This document shows, piece by piece, positions 58,693 to 64,000 of a stretch of DNA of 64,000 nucleotides. The notes beneath the pieces were generated by a model. That model had not been told where the DNA came from and did no database searches. It saw only the letters and a program-made list of their open reading frames with translations. Source of the stretch: Alphaproteobacteria bacterium (GTDB taxonomy: Bacteria > Pseudomonadota > Alphaproteobacteria > Micavibrionales > Micavibrionaceae); assembly GCA_030432025.1 (NCBI GenBank), contig JAUIIA010000003.1:305121-369120 (forward strand), given 5' to 3'. The first letter of the stretch is position 1. Each line of letters begins with the position of its first letter. Position numbers and translations under genes: made by a program.

Positions 58693-59444
58693 TTAGGCTG
58701 CGTCGGGATAATAAAACCCGACAAAGCGTCTCAGGATTTTTTGCGCATACGGCGTTGGTACGCGGCTGACGGATTCTTTAAGCTCTTCGGCTTCGTGCGG
58801 TTCGAAATACCCGTGACCGCTATACACATCAATTCTGAGCTTGAACTCGTCCGCATCACCTTCGGGGTGGAATTGTGTCGCATAGACATTTTCACCGACA
58901 CGAAACATTTGCACGGGGCAGACATGTCCACGCACGAGTAATGTCGCGCCTTCGGGTGTTTCATCAACCGCTTCCTTATGCCCGAGCAACACATCAATTT
59001 CCTCGGGAAACCTTCCAGCAATTTATCCTGCTTGCCGTCCTCGGTGATCTGAACATTGGTGCAATAAATCGGCTCGCTGTATTTGCGTGACATCGGCGCA
59101 CCCAGATATGTGCCGAGCAAACCATTGCCGGAACATGCACCCAGAAAAGGGAAGTCACGCTTTACGACATCGTCCAGCAAGCGCATAAAACCCGCTTCGA
59201 TTTTATTCTGGTTCTCGGTTTTTTGATCCGGCGGTGTGGTCAGGTCAAACGGACTGCCGCCGACGATGATTGCGGAATAGTCATCAAGGTTCAAATCGTC
59301 AGGAATGCCGGACGTTTCGATCCGCATACGTTTCGTGTCTTTTTCCTCCAGACCTCCGTATTTTAGGATGCAGGCATACTCACTGTCGGCAGTGATATCT
59401 TCGGGGCGGAGTTGGAAAATCAAAATCGGTTTATGCGCAGTCAT
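58693..59444 (-). pseudogene. class I glutamine amidotransferase, frameshifted
   Basis: A GMP synthase-like amidotransferase broken by one missing base. The 5' part (from ATG 59444) reads normally for 147 residues and holds the nucleophile Cys104 in FPFLGACSGNGLLG. Near 59005-59013, at a GGGAAACC run, the frame is lost. The other frame continues the family sequence (VLLGHKEAVDETPEGATLLVRG, ATQFHPEGDADEF with the catalytic His/Glu) to 58693. Together they would make about 250 residues. A true pseudogene or a homopolymer sequencing error are both possible. Whether the product acts on cell-wall or nucleotide substrates is unknown. Confidence 0.82.
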
Positions 59445-59489
59445 GAACGGATATTAGCCAGTGCACGCGCAGAATGCGACAGTTTTCGT

Positions 59490-59530
59490 TAAAACAAACG
59501 GACCCCTCGGCATTTTCAGCCAAGAGGTCC
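59490..59530 (-). terminator. possible minus-strand terminator, 59.5 kb
   Basis: GGACCTCTTGGC and GCCGAGGGGTCC (minus strand) pair through all 12 positions, allowing two G-U pairs, and are followed by GTTTGTTTT. No minus-strand gene is seen upstream of it. The 280-base region 59445-59726 otherwise shows nothing recognisable. Confidence 0.4.
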
Positions 59531-59726
59531 GATGTGTGCTTTACAAAAGCGCGGAGAGGAAAGAACACGAACAATCCTTCATATAACGCTGCAAAAATGG
59601 GGGAAGGTCCGTGCAGTGCAAATATATTCGCGGGGCAAAAGGCGGGGTTACAAATTTTTCGATGAATTTTTTCTTCATGGAAAAAACCCTTTTGCATCAA
59701 ACGCAAAGCGCAGGCATGATTTAAAA

Positions 59727-60656
59727 ATGTTTGTTGTAGCGGATATTGGCGGAACATTTGTCAGGCTGGCACAGGTCGAGCAGGGCACAATCGACCGCAT
59801 TCAAAAATACGAAGTCTCGGACTTTGAAACATTCAATGACGCGTTGGCGGCGTATTGCACCCTGCATAACGCGGATTCAGCGGGGCGTTTGCGTATCGCG
59901 ACTGCGGGCTATGAGGATGAGGGCGTATGGAAGTTCGTTAATCACAACCCGTGGCATGTCGACCCGCAAAGCCTGAAAGAAGAGGGTTGGGATATCGAGA
60001 TTATCCTCAATGACTTCGAGGCCGCCACATGGTCGCTGACGGCGCTTGAAGATAAGGACGTTGAGGTTATCAAGGATGCGCAGGGTGCATCGAACACACA
60101 CTGTTTGATCGGCCCCGGAACAGGTCTGGGGTTGGCCTATTTGAACAAGCAGTCGCAATTTGTACAAAAAACCCATGGCGGGCACATGTCGGCCGCGGCA
60201 ATAAGCGAAGAACAATGGATCGTCATTCGCGCCGTACGCAGGCAAAGACCGGAAAAAGCGGTCGTATACGAAAATCTCGTCAGCGGACCGGGGTTGCTGA
60301 ATATCTACAACGCCATCTGCTTGATCAATGGCTTGCAACCGGTGGCCAAAACGCCCGAGGATTTGCTGGACCATTTGGACCGTGAGCATGTGAAGGACGC
60401 AATACGCTTGTTTCACGAATTTTTCGGCAATTTCGCGGCGATGGCCGTTGTGACGGGTAATGCCTATGGAGGACTGTATTTAACGGGCGGGGTTATTCCA
60501 CGCCTGAAGGATGCGGGCGTGCTGGATATTGAACTGTTCAAAAATGCGTTTCACATTGAGGCGGTCGACTCCGTGAAACGCGACCTCGAGGCAACACCCA
60601 TATTCATCCTAAAGGACCCGTACCCCGCGCTGAAAGGGTTGCTGCATGCCTGCTAA
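59727..60656 (+). CDS. glk: glucokinase
   Basis: Phosphorylates glucose with ATP; 309 residues of the bacterial Glk family. The phosphate-1 motif is VVADIGGTFVRLA and LNDFEAATWSL carries the catalytic Asp region. GPGTGLGLAYL is the adenosine motif and TGGVIPRL the C-terminal phosphate loop. ATG 59727 is chosen because the family starts with the DIGGT strand; the open frame extends 65 codons upstream with no homology. It overlaps the deacetylase gene by 11 bases. Confidence 0.92.
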   Translation: MFVVADIGGTFVRLAQVEQGTIDRIQKYEVSDFETFNDALAAYCTLHNADSAGRLRIATAGYEDEGVWKFVNHNPWHVDPQSLKEEGWDIEIILNDFEAATWSLTALEDKDVEVIKDAQGASNTHCLIGPGTGLGLAYLNKQSQFVQKTHGGHMSAAAISEEQWIVIRAVRRQRPEKAVVYENLVSGPGLLNIYNAICLINGLQPVAKTPEDLLDHLDREHVKDAIRLFHEFFGNFAAMAVVTGNAYGGLYLTGGVIPRLKDAGVLDIELFKNAFHIEAVDSVKRDLEATPIFILKDPYPALKGLLHAC

Positions 60657-61365
60657 ACGCGCGTATCTGACCATTGACGACAGCCCTTGTGAACATACCG
60701 AAGCGCTTACGGATTTTTTGGCTGAGCGTAATATACCCGCGCTGCTGTTCGTACGCGGCGCGTTCATGGAACAAAACCCGAAGGCGATAGAGTACGCAAT
60801 CCAAAAGGGTTTGGTGATTGGTAACCATTCCTTCGCCCACATCCCTGCGGGTGATATGGAGCCGCAGGATTGGGTTGATGATCTGGAAAAATGTGACCAT
60901 TTGATCGACGCCGCCTATGCGCGCCTGGATATCGAACGTCCCGGAAAATACTACCGCTTCCCCTATATTGACCGTGGTGACGGTGTACGGGTCGAACGCA
61001 TTTTTGCCGACGGCTCGCAAACGGCCATTGTCGAAAACAATAAGACATCGGTGCTTCAGCAATATTTAAAGGATCAAGGCTTTACCCAGCCATTCAAAAA
61101 TATGGCTGATGCCTATCCCTCGCAAGCCGTTGATTGCCTGTTCACCTACACCAGCGGTGACTGGATGCTGACCGAACGGCATAAGGGGAATTGGGATTAC
61201 AAAACCGTTGAGGACCTAAAGCGCCGCATTAATGAGGATGAAAGCCTGCAGGGCGAAGGGCCGCATGTGTTGCTGATGCATGACCAGCCCGATATTCACG
61301 AAGAAGTCTGCGCGCTGATCGAGCATATGATCGCTCAAGGATTTGAGTTTCTTGATTATGCTTGA
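60646..61365 (+). CDS. polysaccharide deacetylase family protein
   Basis: A 239-residue NodB-fold carbohydrate esterase. The motif 1 acids are in AYLTIDDSPCEHTEAL; motif 2 metal histidines are in GNHSFAHIPAGD; motif 3 is in YYRFPYIDRGDG; the C-terminal VLLMHDQPDIHEE holds the last His. No signal peptide is visible, so it may act in the cytoplasm or be exported by other means. Substrate unknown. It overlaps glk by 11 bases, implying coupled expression with sugar metabolism. Confidence 0.87.
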   Translation: MPAKRAYLTIDDSPCEHTEALTDFLAERNIPALLFVRGAFMEQNPKAIEYAIQKGLVIGNHSFAHIPAGDMEPQDWVDDLEKCDHLIDAAYARLDIERPGKYYRFPYIDRGDGVRVERIFADGSQTAIVENNKTSVLQQYLKDQGFTQPFKNMADAYPSQAVDCLFTYTSGDWMLTERHKGNWDYKTVEDLKRRINEDESLQGEGPHVLLMHDQPDIHEEVCALIEHMIAQGFEFLDYA

Positions 61366-61390
61366 TTTTTATGCCCAAGATTAATATCAC
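61362..61390 (+). promoter_or_regulatory. candidate promoter of tRNA-Gly(TCC)
   Basis: TTGATT (61362-61367) and TATCAC (61385-61390) are 17 bases apart, 18 bases before the tRNA. The -35 starts inside the stop region of the deacetylase gene. Confidence 0.4.
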
Positions 61391-61408
61391 TAACAAACTT
61401 ACCGATAA

Positions 61409-61482
61409 GCGGGTGTAGCTTAATGGTAAAGCTCCAGCCTTCCAAGCTGGCTACGTGGGTTCGATTCCCATCACCCGCTCCA
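61409..61482 (+). tRNA. tRNA-Gly(TCC)
   Basis: A 74-base gene including CCA. Acceptor GCGGGTG / CACCCGC; anticodon stem-loop CCAGCCTTCCAAGCTGG reads TCC; T loop GGTTCGATTCC. It is the second Gly isoacceptor in the window. Confidence 0.96.
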
Positions 61483-61514
61483 CTCTCTCAAATCTATGAA
61501 ATCGGCCAAGACGT

Positions 61515-61578
61515 CCTGTGAGGCTGTCTGCGCTTAGCAAAACCATAATTTTTTAGATTGTAAATTTCTCCTCACAGG
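61515..61578 (+). promoter_or_regulatory. spaced inverted repeat before the desaturase
   Basis: CCTGTGAGG (61515-61523) and CCTCACAGG (61570-61578) are perfect complements around a 46-base A+T-rich interval, just ahead of the desaturase start. It could be an mRNA hairpin or a two-site operator; no regulator is identified. Confidence 0.45.
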
Positions 61579-61615
61579 CTAGGCTTAGCGTTTAGAATCA
61601 TAAAAAGTAGGTTTC

Positions 61616-62683
61616 ATGCATCCATACGATATGAACAGTCCCGGCGTAGCCCTTAAGCCCGAAACAACACCGGTAGAGGAGATTTTCGCGCACTGTCAGA
61701 AATATAAAGGCGCGGATACTAAAAGAACCCTCTTCCAACTGTTTACGACTTTGCCGCTTTTCTTCGCCGTTGCAGGCCTAATGATTTACGGCATCCAAAG
61801 CGGATACTGGCTTTCTTATCTTTTGCTGCCAATTGCATCCGGCCTATTAACGCGTATTTTCATTTTTCAGCATGACTGCGGTCACCGCTCGTTCTTTAAA
61901 TCCAAAAAGGCTAATGACTGGTGCGGCCGCCTTATGAGTTTGCTGACCTTCACGCCTTATGACTTTTGGCGCCGTGCGCATAATATGCACCATGCTACAT
62001 CAGGCGATTTGGATCGTCGCAGCATCGGCGGCATTGATACGATTACCGTCGCGGAATATGAGGCGATGCCTGTAAGCAAGCGCTTCTGGTACCGTATGTA
62101 CCGCAATATGTTCACAATTGTTTTTATCGGCGCCCCGATATACACCATCATCGGCCAACGTATCCCGCATAATTCCAGCTTCAACTTTTATGAAGATTAT
62201 AAAACGCTGTCTAAAGACTCGATCTGGAACACGATCATGCTTTCTAACCTCTCGCTGTTGGCGTTTTACGGTTGCTTTGTAGCGCTTTTCGGATGGTCGG
62301 CGCTGTTGCTCGGCTACATTCCCATTGTCGTGGTAACGGCATGGATCGGCGGATGGCTGTTCTATGTGCAACACCAGTTCGAAGATGCCTACTGGGAACG
62401 TAACGAGGACTGGAATTTGCTGGAATCCGCCCTGCATGGCAGTTCCTATTATAAATTACCAAAAGTTTTACAGTGGTTTACAGGCAATATCGGCCTGCAC
62501 CATATTCACCATTTATGTGCGCAAATCCCCAACTACAAGCTGCAATCCTGTATGGACGACCTGCCGGAACTAAAAGAGATCAATGTTCTTGGCCTGCGCG
62601 AAAGTCTGGAGTGTGGAAATCTCAAATTCTGGGATGAGCAAAATAAGCGCATGATCGAGCTTTCAGAACTCAAAAACGCATAA
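61616..62683 (+). CDS. membrane fatty acid desaturase
   Basis: A 355-residue inner-membrane di-iron desaturase. The three histidine boxes are FQHDCGHRSFF, RRAHNMHHATSG and GLHHIHHLC. About four to six membrane helices are seen (residues 41-80, 198-245). The layout matches the FA_desaturase family (DesA/omega type). Substrate and double-bond position cannot be read. It lies between tRNA-Gly and tuf, which are adjacent in many relatives, so it is probably an insertion. Expression may be temperature-responsive by analogy, but nothing in the sequence proves that. Confidence 0.9.
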   Translation: MHPYDMNSPGVALKPETTPVEEIFAHCQKYKGADTKRTLFQLFTTLPLFFAVAGLMIYGIQSGYWLSYLLLPIASGLLTRIFIFQHDCGHRSFFKSKKANDWCGRLMSLLTFTPYDFWRRAHNMHHATSGDLDRRSIGGIDTITVAEYEAMPVSKRFWYRMYRNMFTIVFIGAPIYTIIGQRIPHNSSFNFYEDYKTLSKDSIWNTIMLSNLSLLAFYGCFVALFGWSALLLGYIPIVVVTAWIGGWLFYVQHQFEDAYWERNEDWNLLESALHGSSYYKLPKVLQWFTGNIGLHHIHHLCAQIPNYKLQSCMDDLPELKEINVLGLRESLECGNLKFWDEQNKRMIELSELKNA

Positions 62684-62691
62684 AAAACCCG

Positions 62692-62720
62692 TTGACATTC
62701 AGGGCGCGGTTTTCTACATC
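62692..62720 (+). promoter_or_regulatory. candidate promoter of tuf
   Basis: TTGACA (62692-62697), a perfect -35, and TACATC (62715-62720) are 17 bases apart, giving about 95 bases of leader before tuf. Confidence 0.55.
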
Positions 62721-62820
62721 AAAGCAAGGATTTCGTGGCGGTGTCGCGTGTAAACGCGTGCCGATGGCTAAAAACGCGAAGCTATTGTAACCAAAACGCA
62801 AAATTTAAGGACGAAAAAGG

Positions 62821-63999
62821 ATGTCTAAGGAAAAATTTGAAAGAACGAAGCCGCATGCGAATATCGGTACAATTGGTCACGTTGACCATGGTAAGACGAC
62901 GCTGACGGCAGCTATTGCAATGAAATACGGTGCCGGTGAGTCAGTTGACAAGATTGACAAGGCTCCTGAAGAAAAAGCGCGTGGTATCACGATTTCTACA
63001 GCACACGTTGAATATGAAACAGATAACCGTCACTACGCACACGTAGACTGCCCGGGTCACGCTGACTATGTTAAGAACATGATCACAGGTGCCGCGCAGA
63101 TGGATGGTGCTATTCTGGTTGTTAACGCCGCTGACGGTCCTATGCCTCAGACACGTGAGCACATCCTTCTTGCCCGTCAGGTTGGTGTTCCTGCTCTTGT
63201 TGTGTTCTTGAACAAAGTTGACCAGGTTGACGATGAAGAGCTTCTTGAGCTTGTTGAAATGGAAGTTCGTGAGTTGCTGTCTTCATACGAATTCCCTGGC
63301 GATGATATTCCTATCGTCAAAGGTTCTGCTTTGGCTGCTGTTGAAGGCCGTGATCCTGAGATTGGTGACAAAGCGATTGAAGAGCTGATGAAAGCTGTTG
63401 ATGATTACATTCCACAGCCTGCACGTGAAGTTGACAAAGACTTCCTGATGCCTGTTGAAGACGTATTCTCAATCTCCGGTCGTGGTACAGTTGTTACCGG
63501 TCGTGTCGAGCAAGGCGTGATCAACGTGAACGACGAGATCGAAATCGTAGGTATCAAGGACACACAGAAAACTGTTTGTACAGGTGTTGAGATGTTCCGC
63601 AAGCTGCTTGACCGCGGCGAAGCCGGTGACAACGTTGGTGTTCTTCTTCGTGGTACGAAGCGTGAGGAAGTAGAGCGCGGTCAGGTTCTTTGTAAGCCTG
63701 GTTCAATCACACCACACAAGAAGTTCATGGCAGAAGCTTACATCTTGTCTAAAGATGAAGGCGGCCGCCACACACCATTCTTCACGAACTACCGTCCACA
63801 GTTCTACTTCCGTACGACTGACGTGACTGGTGAAGTGAAGTTGCCTGAAGGTACAGAAATGGTGATGCCTGGTGACAACATCAACAATATGGAAGTGGAG
63901 CTGATTGCTCCGATCGCGATGAGCGAAGGTCTTCGTTTTGCGATCCGCGAAGGTGGCCGTACAGTCGGCGCCGGCGTTGTTTCCAAAATTATCGAGTAA
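62821..63999 (+). CDS. tuf: elongation factor Tu
   Basis: GTPase that brings aminoacyl-tRNA to the ribosome. The 392 residues are complete; the stop is two bases from the window end. G1 is [12 protein letters not shown]3 DCPGHADY, G4 NKVD; then domains 2 and 3 with the antibiotic-binding region intact. Codons are strongly biased to T-ending forms (GGT, GTT, CGT, CTT), unlike neighbouring genes, as expected of a very highly expressed gene. AAGGACG and AAGG precede the ATG. The usual next genes would be tRNA-Trp, secE and nusG, beyond the window. Confidence 0.98.
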   Translation: MSKEKFERTKPHANIGTIGHVDHGKTTLTAAIAMKYGAGESVDKIDKAPEEKARGITISTAHVEYETDNRHYAHVDCPGHADYVKNMITGAAQMDGAILVVNAADGPMPQTREHILLARQVGVPALVVFLNKVDQVDDEELLELVEMEVRELLSSYEFPGDDIPIVKGSALAAVEGRDPEIGDKAIEELMKAVDDYIPQPAREVDKDFLMPVEDVFSISGRGTVVTGRVEQGVINVNDEIEIVGIKDTQKTVCTGVEMFRKLLDRGEAGDNVGVLLRGTKREEVERGQVLCKPGSITPHKKFMAEAYILSKDEGGRHTPFFTNYRPQFYFRTTDVTGEVKLPEGTEMVMPGDNINNMEVELIAPIAMSEGLRFAIREGGRTVGAGVVSKIIE

Positions 64000-64000
64000 T

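Noticed and set aside
59431..59757. 108-codon minus-strand frame between the amidotransferase and glk
   Set aside because: Extends into the glk start, is interrupted in sense by a strong hairpin, and has no recognisable domain or ribosome binding site.
1..64000. CRISPR array, prophage, insertion sequence or secretion-system locus
   Set aside because: No regularly spaced repeats, transposase, integrase, capsid or secretion ATPase genes were seen on either strand.

Overview
This 64 kb window is an ordinary stretch of chromosome from a Gram-negative alphaproteobacterium. The best marker is a GcrA-type cell-cycle regulator (37143-37646), a family essentially confined to Alphaproteobacteria. Supporting evidence comes from alphaproteobacterial gene orders (rpsF-rpsR-rplI-dnaB-alr, rpoZ-rsh, acpS-lepB-rnc-era, rlmB / tRNA-Tyr / tRNA-Gly / tuf), an attenuator-type leuA leader and a two-domain cold-shock protein. 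Base composition is close to even. I cannot name the genus; a free-living or predatory lineage such as Micavibrionales is only a guess. I see no rRNA, phage, transposase, plasmid origin or CRISPR array.

Layout. 0-4.6 kb: fatty-acid synthesis on the minus strand (fabD, fabG, acpP, 3'-truncated fabF), broken up by a HAD phosphatase, a small membrane protein and a secreted protein. 4.8-8.4 kb: ribosomal proteins S6, S18, L9 and the DnaB helicase. 8.4-18.8 kb: a 1031-residue acidic protein of unknown function on the opposite strand, then envelope genes (alanine racemase, a VanX-like dipeptidase, MlaE/MlaF lipid transporter parts, penicillin-binding protein 1A, a PQQ-type sugar dehydrogenase homologue). 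18.9-20.7 kb: four small exported or membrane proteins that look like a metal-handling cassette, ending in MerP-like and MerT-like proteins. 20.7-21.0 kb: tRNA-Gly(GCC) with a truncated copy of its 3' end beside it.

21.0-27.9 kb: small unknown genes, a prolyl-tRNA-editing protein, a CnoX-like thioredoxin/TPR protein, a LON-domain protein, a Trm112-like protein, leuA with a leucine-rich leader peptide, a family 5 uracil-DNA glycosylase and a NYN nuclease-like protein. 28.1-37.7 kb: rpoZ, bifunctional (p)ppGpp synthetase/hydrolase, a cation/proton antiporter, apt, a DUF2062 membrane protein, acpS-lepB-rnc-era and gcrA. 37.7-49.6 kb: cold-shock protein, acyl-CoA ligase, two GNAT acetyltransferases, pheT and pheS separated by an unknown 439-residue protein, a second HAD phosphatase, L20 and L35, and a bacterial voltage-gated sodium channel homologue. 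49.7-54.2 kb: polA, an unknown gene, rlmB and tRNA-Tyr. 54.2-61.4 kb: an accessory segment with a zincin-motif protein, a diguanylate cyclase, a TerB-like protein, a glutathionyl-hydroquinone reductase, a frameshifted glutamine amidotransferase, glucokinase and a polysaccharide deacetylase. 61.4-64 kb: tRNA-Gly(TCC), a fatty-acid desaturase and tuf.

Most of the window is housekeeping. The less ordinary material is: lineage-specific, cysteine-free acidic proteins placed antisense inside conserved operons (dnaB/alr and pheS/pheT); a leuA attenuator whose promoter position suggests a leaderless leader peptide; the secreted metal cassette; a VanX homologue with Asp in place of the third zinc His; a TLEGW-filter sodium channel; and the tRNA-Gly 3'-end duplication. 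All calls come from reading sequence; no database search was run.
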